Below, piece after piece: positions 29,104 to 35,496 of a DNA stretch of 35,496 bases. The stretch spans positions 1 to 35,496 of IMG/VR virus record IMGVR_UViG_3300044846_002198; one strand, 5' to 3'. Both the position numbers and the translations under genes were made by a program. The stretch comes from a virus. How positions within the stretch are numbered: the first letter of the stretch is position 1; every line of letters begins with the position of its first letter. A model generated the notes under the pieces. The model was not told where the DNA came from and did not search any database. It saw nothing but the letters and a program-made list of their open reading frames with translations.

Positions 29104-31403
29104 TGGGTGCGGAGGCTTTTGATCTTGGCGCGGCGATCAGTCACGCTCGCGAAGAGCGCGGTCAGCTTGTCCTCGGCGTCGGCCTTCTCGGCGAGCATCT
29201 TGCGCGCGTCGGAGAGCGTGACGATAGGAGCGGGAGGAGGCGGCGCCACGACCGGCTTCAGCGCGAATCCGAGCGGCTTCAGCGCCTGCTCTATCTGCGC
29301 CTCGCTCTTCGCGTTGTGGCCGAGCTTCTCGCGCACGGCTGCAAGCTTGGTCGCCTTGTCAGCCAGCCGCTCCAGCGGCCGCTTCGCGCGATTGCGCCCA
29401 GCCTCTAGCGCATCGGCGACGTTTGTCGGCCGATTCAGTTCCTCGCGTTTGAGCGCCTCGGATTTCGCACGCGCCCAGCTGGCGCCGGCGTCACCGCCCC
29501 AGAGCGCCCACGCGATCCGGCCGGCGGAAGGATAGCCGTCCTCGCCAGGAGAGAAGCCGGTGCCCTGCTTGTCCACCTCGTGCCGCGCGAAATACGAGAC
29601 CATCCGGCGCACGGTGTCGGGCGAGAGGTTGGACTTGTTGGAGATGTCGCGCGCACGAGCGACGCCGACGGCCGTGCCTCCGCGGTTGAACTTCTCGCGC
29701 CACTCAAGGCCGCGCTTGGCCTCCGCTGCCATCGCATCGGTCGGCGTCAGGTCGACCGCGGCGAAGCGCGCAAGCTCGGCCGGCGTCGGAGGCTGGTCCG
29801 GCGTTTCGTCCTCGGGCGCGGCAGTCGATTCCGCCTGCGCCTCCGCGGCAGCGCTCGCAACGTTGTCGCCCGTTGCGGCAGCAGCGGCCGGCGTGCTCGG
29901 CAGCGAGTTGGTCACGAGGCGGATCGCCGTCTCGGGGATCTCGTAGCGCTCGGAGAGCTCCTTGACGTAGCTCGCCTCCGCCGCGATCTGCTCGAGCCGC
30001 GTGAAGGCGTCGGTGCCCTGCTCGGCCGCGATCTCTTGGAGAGACTTCGCGCCTTGGCGGTTCTCGTTCATATTGGCCGCGGACTCGCGACCGACGTCGA
30101 TGGTGAGCTTAGGCGGGAAGCGCCACTCGCCGCGGGTCGCGCGCTTGAGCGCCTGCACCGGAGTCTCGCCGGCGCGAGCCGGAGGCGCCGGGATCTCGCC
30201 GCGGGCGATGGCGTCGAGGATGACCGCGTTCTTGATCGGATCTAGCACCTTGTCGACGAGCACGCCCTGATGCCGCGCGAACACGCGGTCGGCCGCGGCA
30301 AACTCCGCGCGGACGCTCGGGCCGGCGTAGTCCTGCGTGCCGAATAGCACGCCCTTCGGGATGCCGACGGCGATCGAAAGCTCGTGCATCAGATGCGCGA
30401 TGAATCCCGTGAAGGCGGTGCTCGGCCGCGCCGGCATCGTCTCGACGCGATCAGCCTGACCGAGATACTTAATCATCCCGACCTCGGAAAGCTCGTTCTT
30501 CTGCTGCTGGCCGCTGGGCAGCGTCGCACTCGGGGTCGGCGTAAAGAGGTTGCGCGCGTTGGCCGTGCCGCGGTCCGTGAAGACGAGCGCCGCCTGCTGC
30601 GAGGCGAAGCGCACGCCGGCCTTCTCCGCTTGCAAGATCTCGTGCAGCATCCGCGCAGTCTGGATCGCCGCGTGAAAGTCGGTGACGCCGCGGTACTGAT
30701 CGACGCGGAAGGGATCGAAGTAGTGGCAGAAGTTGCCGGCCGGAACGTCCTCGGCGCCGAAGTAAACGCCCTCGCGCGTCACGCGGTAAATGCGATACGC
30801 GACCGGAACGCCGAAGTCATTGGTGATAACGCCCTCGAAGTAATTCTCCGAGTCGAGGCCCATCTCGTTGGGGTTGCCGATGCGGGTCGCCGGCACCAGC
30901 TGGAGCTTGAGCCCGTCGCCCACGCGGCGGATGACGAAGCCGCAGTCGCCGTCAACCGGCCGATTCTCCGCGGCGAGCTGCACTAGCTTGCGGAAGCTAT
31001 TGCGGCCCGTCGCGTCGGCCTGCTTGCACCACGTATGGAACCAGTCGTTGACGGTCGCGTTGTAGTCGCGGTCTCCAGTCGTTGCCGAGTATTCGGTCGG
31101 CGTTAGGTAATTGCCGAACTTGCGCGAGACCTCCTTAACCTCGGGACAATTCTCAACCAGATTGCGCGCTTCCCACATCATCACGACCCGCTCGCGCACC
31201 GTCTGCGAGGACTCGCTCGGCTGGCCGTACTGCATCGGCGCGTAAAGCCGGTTTGTCTGCGCGGCGTTGTAGGAAAACAGCGCGGTCTCGACGCGAGCCT
31301 GGAGCCGGCGCAGCGCGGCCTGCGGAGCGATGGTCTCGAGCGCCCGCTCGAACCACGGCCGGTTGCGGATGACTTGGGTCGCGTCGAAGGTCTGCATAAT
31401 CAA
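29100..31403 (-). CDS. Portal protein with extra C-terminal domain (767 aa)
   Basis: Forms the ring through which DNA enters and leaves the capsid. Residues 1-500 match the lambda gpB-type portal, with strands and helices in family order and G-V-L-F-G-T-Q-D-Y-A at 351-360. Residues 501-545 are an alanine/proline linker. Residues 551-655 are a separate domain: R-G-L-E-W-R-E, G-G-T-A-V-G-V-A-R-A, M-V-S-Y-F-A-R-H-E-V-D-K, and A-W-A-L-W-G-G-D-A-G. This domain is found in other phage proteins as I recall and its function is unknown. The remainder is helical. At 767 residues it is longer than lambda gpB (533). ATGA overlap with the gpW gene. Confidence 0.9.
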   Translation of the reverse strand: MIMQTFDATQVIRNRPWFERALETIAPQAALRRLQARVETALFSYNAAQTNRLYAPMQYGQPSESSQTVRERVVMMWEARNLVENCPEVKEVSRKFGNYLTPTEYSATTGDRDYNATVNDWFHTWCKQADATGRNSFRKLVQLAAENRPVDGDCGFVIRRVGDGLKLQLVPATRIGNPNEMGLDSENYFEGVITNDFGVPVAYRIYRVTREGVYFGAEDVPAGNFCHYFDPFRVDQYRGVTDFHAAIQTARMLHEILQAEKAGVRFASQQAALVFTDRGTANARNLFTPTPSATLPSGQQQKNELSEVGMIKYLGQADRVETMPARPSTAFTGFIAHLMHELSIAVGIPKGVLFGTQDYAGPSVRAEFAAADRVFARHQGVLVDKVLDPIKNAVILDAIARGEIPAPPARAGETPVQALKRATRGEWRFPPKLTIDVGRESAANMNENRQGAKSLQEIAAEQGTDAFTRLEQIAAEASYVKELSERYEIPETAIRLVTNSLPSTPAAAAATGDNVASAAAEAQAESTAAPEDETPDQPPTPAELARFAAVDLTPTDAMAAEAKRGLEWREKFNRGGTAVGVARARDISNKSNLSPDTVRRMVSYFARHEVDKQGTGFSPGEDGYPSAGRIAWALWGGDAGASWARAKSEALKREELNRPTNVADALEAGRNRAKRPLERLADKATKLAAVREKLGHNAKSEAQIEQALKPLGFALKPVVAPPPPAPIVTLSDARKMLAEKADAEDKLTALFASVTDRRAKIKSLRTH

Positions 31404-31639
31404 TTGCCCGTGAAGCTGACGAACGTCGTGTCGGTCGTGTCGCCGTTCTGGTACTCAATTGCCGAGACGATGTCGCCTAGCATCTTGTTCAGCGTGTTAA
31501 GATCAGCGCGCGTGACGGACTTGCCGTTGAGCGAATAGCTCGTGTTGAGCAGGCAGGCCTGGATTGCGTCCAAGACCTTGGACTTGAGCGTTGTCAGCGT
31601 CGCAACGTCAATGTCGAGAAAGGGATTGTCTGCCGCCAT
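31400..31639 (-). CDS. gpW-like head-tail joining protein (79 aa)
   Basis: Small protein between terminase and portal, exactly where lambda gpW lies. The motif S-L-N-G-K-S-V-T-R-A-D-L-N-T-L and the preceding L-T-T-L-K-S-K-V-L-D-A-I are the usual gpW pattern. It would cap the portal and help join head and tail. Overlaps the portal start by ATGA. Confidence 0.85.
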   Translation of the reverse strand: MAADNPFLDIDVATLTTLKSKVLDAIQACLLNTSYSLNGKSVTRADLNTLNKMLGDIVSAIEYQNGDTTDTTFVSFTGN

Positions 31640-31663
31640 ATGCTAGCGCGGCCCGTAAAAATC

Positions 31664-32275
31664 TTACACCTCCGCCGTTTTGGGCGAAAACCAAAACCCA
31701 TCTGTCCGATAACAGTTCGGAAGATCAGCCTTCAACCGTGCTGATTTTCTGGAATTCAAGGAAAATGGAAGGACTTGCAAATTGCGGTGGCAATGCGATC
31801 CGCCTTTGCTGAGTGGGTAAATGTGATCGACGGCGTGCCGGATTCGAAGGCACCCGCTCACTCTTTCTGAGATTTCAAAAAACCCCAGCACAACAGATTC
31901 CCAAGAATCATTTGGGGTCTGTGCCAATTTCCTAGCCCTTCGCTGTTCCTCGACGTAGCAGCATCGCGCTTTATTGTCCTGCTTCCAGGCCTTCAATTTT
32001 GGCGCGATTCGTTTTCGATTTCTTTCCGACCAAAGTCGATTCCGCTCTCTGCATTTCTCTAATGAATTGAGTCTGTAAACCTTGGCCTCTTCTCTTACTT
32101 TTTCGTGATGCTTCTTTCTCCAACTTCTGAGCCTCTCGTTTTTCCTTTCCCTAAAAAGGTCAAACTTTTCCTTTGTAATCCAGTATTCAGAATTTCGTTT
32201 TTTGTCTCTCGCCCAAAAGACAAGCCCATCCGCTCTAATAGTCCCTTGCTTCAAGCTGGATGTTTCGTCAGTCAT
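31664..32275 (-). CDS. HNH homing-type endonuclease (203 aa)
   Basis: Residues 147-177 hold H-A-V-D-H-I-Y-P-L-S-K-G-G (H147, D150, H151) followed by H-R-N-L-Q-V-L (N165) and L-N-S-R-K-S (N174, K177), the HNH metal-finger nuclease motif. Residues 40-120 are highly basic and helical, probably DNA-binding. The gene is clearly more AT-rich than its neighbours and separates terminase from gpW, as homing endonucleases inserted in phage genomes often do. It overlaps the terminase stop by 8 bases. No intron is evident. Confidence 0.85.
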   Translation of the reverse strand: MTDETSSLKQGTIRADGLVFWARDKKRNSEYWITKEKFDLFRERKNERLRSWRKKHHEKVREEAKVYRLNSLEKCRERNRLWSERNRKRIAPKLKAWKQDNKARCCYVEEQRRARKLAQTPNDSWESVVLGFFEISERVSGCLRIRHAVDHIYPLSKGGSHCHRNLQVLPFSLNSRKSARLKADLPNCYRTDGFWFSPKTAEV

Positions 32276-34049
32276 TCTTGGGAGGATTGAATCGAATCAC
32301 GCCTGCGATAGTTGCCATACAAAGCAACATTGCCGACGTGTCTAGCCCGTGATTTGGAGCGTTGCTTCTTACTTCGACCCATTGCCAGACGCCCGTCCGC
32401 ACCTCGACCTTCGCCTCGCCCTTGAGGTGCTCAAGGTAGAGCGGGTTAACGTCGCTCGGCAGCTCCCAGCGAAGGTCGCCCTTGCCCTCAAGCGCAGTCG
32501 CCAGCGTGTCCTTGAAGTAGTCGCCGCTCCAATTGTAGAAGTAGACGTCGCCGCCGCGGTAATCGCTCACCTGCGGATCCGAGAACGGGAAGTTGACCAT
32601 CGTCCCCGTCGCCTCGTCGCGCATCGTCCAAGTCCGCCGGCCGTACCCGCGCATCGAGCGCCAGCCGAACTCGGCGCAATCGCGGTCCACGTCTGCCGGC
32701 CGGTAGCCGCGGTCCTGCGCGACGCACGCGCTTGATACCTTGAACCGCTCCTGGAGCGCACGCAGCTGGTCGCGCGTGTCGATCCGCCCGAACCATAGCT
32801 GACGGTAGCGCGGCCCTTGCGCCGTGCTGAACGCGCCAACCTCGCACCAAAAATGGTCCTGCTGGCGATCAATCGCGAGGAAGCGGATCGCCTCGTCGGG
32901 GATCGACTCGCCCTGCGCGTAGTCGGCCAGCTTGTAGCCGCTGTCCTTGAGCAGCACGTTCACCGCTTTCTTCTCGACGATCCACGGCAGCGCTTGCCGC
33001 TTGGTGCGGAACTCGATCTTCGCCTGCTCGTCGCCCGTGCGGACCAGCTGGTTTTCGGCCTGGAGGAACTCTTCCACGAGAAGACGCATCGGCCGAGTGA
33101 CGATTGACTCCAATCGGAACGAGCGCACCTCCCGAGGCGCCGCAGGATTCATCGCGACGAAGCGCCCAGTCTTCGCCCAGCCGGCGCGGGTCGCGTCGCT
33201 GTCCGCGGACTCGTGGCCGCAGGCGATGCAACGAAAACGGCACGTCTCGACCGCGCGCCCCACGTCCCACGTCTCGTCATCGCGCCGCGCCGCTCGGTCC
33301 CAGATCACGCCGCCGCGCTGCTCCTTGTGCAGCACCTCGAACGCGACCGGCAGGATCTTTCGGCAGCCTGGGCACTCCGCGTGCCACTCGCCCTGATCGC
33401 CTGAGCGGAAGCTCGTGTCCTCGACGTTGCCCGTCTCCGCGTCCATCACCGGCGCTTGACTCGCGTTGTAGATCTTCGAGCGGCCAACCTCCTCAAACTT
33501 ACTAACGCGCGCCACCGCGTGGCCGTAGATCTCCTGCCAGCGCGGAAGCCATAGCTCGTCGTTTATTTTGTAGCGGATCGACTGGCTCTGCTGCGTCGAT
33601 AGGTTCGCCGCGTTGAGAGTGACGAAGAAGCCGCCGAAGAAGATCTCGGTTGTCGTGCGGTGCGGCCCCGGCTTCGGCAGCATTGCGGCGACCGGCCGGC
33701 AGCGCTCAAGAAGCGGCCAGAGGCGCGTCTTCGCGTGCTTCTCGACCATCTCGTCCGTCTGCATCGTCCAGCTGATCGGGCCGGGATCGTTCGCGATGAT
33801 CCACGGCAGCCAGACGTCGGCGACCAGCGTGCCGCCGATCTGCACGGCCTTGCGAAAGTGAACGCGACGGACCAGCGGATTTTGCAGCGCGTCGAAGATC
33901 GGCACGAGCCAAGGCGAGAGCCGCACGTTGAACGGCCCCGGCGTCGCGTAGGATTCCGGCAGCTGCACGTGCCGGCGCGCCCAGTCGTAGATCGGCGAGC
34001 GGTCCGGCCGCGGGAGGCGAAAGCCGGCGAGGAGTTGCTCGGCGCTCAT
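32268..34049 (-). CDS. Terminase large subunit, lambda GpA type (593 aa)
   Basis: Motor that cuts concatemers and pumps DNA. Residues about 66-74 (R-K-A-V-Q-I-G-G-T) stand at the Walker A place and K-I-N-D-E-L-W (161-167; D164, E165) is Walker B. C226-x2-C229 and C274-x2-C277 give a zinc site often seen in the GpA family. The nuclease domain has candidate acidic residues D394, D446 and D570. Overlaps the small subunit by ATGA. The GpA family usually cuts at cos sites, matching the terminal repeat. Confidence 0.93.
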   Translation of the reverse strand: MSAEQLLAGFRLPRPDRSPIYDWARRHVQLPESYATPGPFNVRLSPWLVPIFDALQNPLVRRVHFRKAVQIGGTLVADVWLPWIIANDPGPISWTMQTDEMVEKHAKTRLWPLLERCRPVAAMLPKPGPHRTTTEIFFGGFFVTLNAANLSTQQSQSIRYKINDELWLPRWQEIYGHAVARVSKFEEVGRSKIYNASQAPVMDAETGNVEDTSFRSGDQGEWHAECPGCRKILPVAFEVLHKEQRGGVIWDRAARRDDETWDVGRAVETCRFRCIACGHESADSDATRAGWAKTGRFVAMNPAAPREVRSFRLESIVTRPMRLLVEEFLQAENQLVRTGDEQAKIEFRTKRQALPWIVEKKAVNVLLKDSGYKLADYAQGESIPDEAIRFLAIDRQQDHFWCEVGAFSTAQGPRYRQLWFGRIDTRDQLRALQERFKVSSACVAQDRGYRPADVDRDCAEFGWRSMRGYGRRTWTMRDEATGTMVNFPFSDPQVSDYRGGDVYFYNWSGDYFKDTLATALEGKGDLRWELPSDVNPLYLEHLKGEAKVEVRTGVWQWVEVRSNAPNHGLDTSAMLLCMATIAGVIRFNPPKND

Positions 34050-34525
34050 TCCTCGGTCGCGCTCTTCCGAATCGCCTCCGCCTCGAAGCGCGCCAAGTTG
34101 CCCGCGATCACCTCGCGAATTTCGTCCAGGATCAGCCCGCCTTCGACGTTGGCCTCCGCGGCTGACTTGCCGGCTACGCGCGGGCCGAGCTCGACCTCGA
34201 GCTTGAGCCGCAGGAGAAGGTCGAGCTTCTGGCTGAGCAGCTGGAGCATATCCTGCACGACCTCGCGCTCGACCACGTTCCCGCGTTCGCGGCCCAGCTT
34301 CAGATCACGAAGCTCGATGTCGCGACGCATTAGCTCGGCCTTCAGTTTTCCGAGACTGCCATCATTCAGCCTTCCAAGGTTGTTGGCCTCGGCCCACGCC
34401 TTGATCTCCTCGACCGTCGCGCCGTGCGGAAATCCATCCCGCTTGCGCCAATTCAAAAGCGTTCGGACATCAATCTTGAGCGCGTCGGCCAGCGCCTGAG
34501 TCTCGCCCTTTGAGAGCTTAAGCAT
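34046..34525 (-). CDS. Terminase small subunit, Nu1-like (159 aa)
   Basis: Binds the packaging site. Residues 1-50 show a helix-turn-helix start (L-S-K-G-E-T-Q-A-L-A-D-A-L-K-I-D-V-R-T-L), and the rest is a long helical part with R-D-I-E-L-R-D-L-K-L. ATG at 34525 was chosen because it lies after GAAAGG and in an 8-base overlap with the HNH gene; the upstream frame is the HNH gene's shadow. Overlaps the large subunit. Confidence 0.85.
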   Translation of the reverse strand: MLKLSKGETQALADALKIDVRTLLNWRKRDGFPHGATVEEIKAWAEANNLGRLNDGSLGKLKAELMRRDIELRDLKLGRERGNVVEREVVQDMLQLLSQKLDLLLRLKLEVELGPRVAGKSAAEANVEGGLILDEIREVIAGNLARFEAEAIRKSATEE

Positions 34526-35234
34526 ACTTGGCGCCTTTCGAGATGTTTTCCTTTGCCCAGAGCGGTTGAAGGTTCGACCAGTTGAAGCACTCGGCCAACT
34601 GCTGCGGATCGCGCAGATCAAAAGACGCGCAGGGTCGAATGTGGTCGACGTGCCACTCGCCGTAGTTTTCCCACGTCATCCCAGCTTGAAACTTGGATTC
34701 CAGATGAGCGCGCAGGTGCTCGGCCGAGCAGCCGACCGCAGCAAAGGTTCCAGTTGCGTTGACGGATTGGTTCTTCATCGCGATCCAGATCCTAACCATC
34801 AACCGCTTCTTAAGGCGCTGTCCTTGGTCGCGCATTCTGTTCTGATAGCTGAGTCTGCCGCGCGCCTTGTATTGCCCAACTTTTCGGGAAGGAACGTAAT
34901 TCCTGCGCGCACCAGTATCGACGCCAGATTCCACGAGCATCTTCCAAACGCCCGTTGAGCTAATCCCGAGATCAGCAGCGATGCGCTTCACTCCCAAGCC
35001 TTGATGATAGCGCGCTAGGATCAAAACGGAATGCGTCCAAGCCTGGGCGATTTTTTCCTTAAACTGCAGATCGGTTCTCTCATTTTTAGCGTGCTGCTTG
35101 AGCAGCCAATGCAAGCCGTCCCCTTCGATAGACCGACCGGCTGGCCCATCATAAACCCACGGATTGAGCGGCTGTCTCGGTGTGTCGTATGCTCGCCTTT
35201 TTGGAACGCAATTTAATCGCGCAAATGCGCTCAT
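34518..35234 (-). CDS. HNH endonuclease next to terminase (about 238 aa)
   Basis: The N-terminal half carries a helix-turn-helix (R-I-A-A-D-L-G-I-S-S-T-G-V-W-K-M-L). The last 46 residues are the HNH domain: H-V-D-H-I-R-P (H195, D197, H198), N-L-Q-P-L (N221) and E-N-I-S-K (N230). HNH proteins beside lambda/HK97-like terminases are known to be needed for cos cutting in some phages. The start is uncertain: ATG at 35234 is the best choice, and ATG at 35381 is also possible but overlaps the upstream gene heavily. Confidence 0.8.
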   Translation of the reverse strand: MSAFARLNCVPKRRAYDTPRQPLNPWVYDGPAGRSIEGDGLHWLLKQHAKNERTDLQFKEKIAQAWTHSVLILARYHQGLGVKRIAADLGISSTGVWKMLVESGVDTGARRNYVPSRKVGQYKARGRLSYQNRMRDQGQRLKKRLMVRIWIAMKNQSVNATGTFAAVGCSAEHLRAHLESKFQAGMTWENYGEWHVDHIRPCASFDLRDPQQLAECFNWSNLQPLWAKENISKGAKYA

Positions 35235-35442
35235 CGTCAGCCGGCAGGTTTCGTCCGTAAGCTTGTTTCGCCAGCGATGCAATTCGACCACGCGCGAGCT
35301 TTGCGTTGGCTTGGCACGCAAGCCGTTTCGCTTCGGTGCGCCGACTGCCGCCGATTCGGCCCATTGCGCGTGCTGCTTCATTTAGCAAAACGCTAGGCTG
35401 TGCTTTCGGACAGTCAACTTTTTCTTGTTCGGCGCTGCTCAT
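35149..35442 (-). CDS. Small basic protein at the genome end (97 aa)
   Basis: ATG at 35442, eleven bases after AGAAGG. The core (A-M-G-R-I-G-G-S-R-R-T-E-A-K-R-L, then A-N-A-K-L-A-R-G-R) resembles short A/G/K-rich basic proteins found in phages and plasmids. It probably binds nucleic acid. It overlaps the HNH gene by 86 bases in another frame, so the C-terminal part or the HNH start is uncertain. First gene after the terminal repeat on the coding strand. Confidence 0.6.
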   Translation of the reverse strand: MSSAEQEKVDCPKAQPSVLLNEAARAMGRIGGSRRTEAKRLACQANAKLARGRIASLAKQAYGRNLPADDERICAIKLRSKKASIRHTETAAQSVGL

Positions 35443-35484
35443 TCGGAAAAGTGCCTTCTGAACCAAAACTGGGTTTTGCTCGTA

Positions 35485-35496
35485 GGTATTGCAACC
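35485..35496. repeat. Terminal direct repeat, right copy (possible cos end)
   Basis: Second copy of the 12-base terminal repeat, identical to positions 1-12. A small inverted repeat, CAAAAC TGG GTTTTG (35464-35478), lies just inside it and could be part of a terminase recognition region. That last point is speculative. Confidence 0.6.

Noticed and set aside
1-35496. Lysogeny genes (integrase, repressor, attP)
   Set aside because: No protein with recombinase or repressor motifs and no divergent operon were seen; all genes lie on one strand.
1-35496. tRNA genes
   Set aside because: No cloverleaf-like sequence was noticed in the short gaps; nearly all bases are coding.

Overview
The window looks like the complete or nearly complete genome of a tailed double-stranded DNA bacteriophage with a siphovirus-like (long, non-contractile tail) gene set. 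It is GC-rich and almost entirely coding, and every gene I can support lies on the minus strand, so the genome reads from high to low coordinates. No integrase, excisionase, repressor or ParA/B gene was recognised, so a strictly lytic life style is the simplest reading. The host cannot be named; the GC content and the exported lysozyme suggest a high-GC Gram-negative bacterium. No gap between genes exceeds 300 bases. The same 12 bases occur at positions 1-12 and 35485-35496, next to the terminase end, as expected for a circular contig or for filled-in 12-base cohesive (cos) ends.

Head and packaging start (35.4 to 29.1 kb): a small basic protein, an HNH endonuclease, terminase small and large subunits (lambda Nu1/A type), a second AT-richer HNH endonuclease, a gpW-like head-tail joining protein and a portal carrying an extra C-terminal domain. 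This is the lambda order Nu1-A-W-portal.

Fibre, lysis and phosphoesterase cassette (29.1 to 21.2 kb): two large paralogous fibre-like proteins, a LamG-like lectin, several small proteins, a holin-like membrane protein, a small single-span membrane protein, a calcineurin-type metallophosphoesterase and a small winged-helix-like protein. These separate the portal from the protease, an unusual place for them.

Capsid (21.2 to 18.8 kb): prohead protease/scaffold, decoration protein and major capsid protein, closed by a good intrinsic terminator. Three sugar-related genes follow (18.8 to 15.8 kb): a double-domain GT2 glycosyltransferase, a SAM methyltransferase and a GT9-like glycosyltransferase.

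Tail (15.8 to 8.6 kb): head-tail connector, gpZ-like and gpU-like proteins, tail tube, assembly chaperone, a short tape measure and four distal proteins, including a beta-solenoid-like fibre and two cysteine-rich proteins. No large gpJ-type hub is present.

Early side (8.5 to 0.1 kb): after a short non-coding gap with an inverted repeat come an exported i-type-like lysozyme, a recombination module (ExoX-C-like protein, RecT, RecE/YqaJ-like exonuclease), small membrane and coiled-coil proteins, a Vsr-like PD-(D/E)XK nuclease, an HNH endonuclease and a 674-residue primase-polymerase/RecA-type helicase fusion. Next to the primase lies an array of GGAGACT repeats, partly at 11-bp steps, with a perfect 26-bp palindrome; this is my best candidate for the replication origin or a key control site. 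Three or four small proteins close the genome. Many neighbouring genes overlap by ATGA or GTGA, implying long translationally coupled operons.
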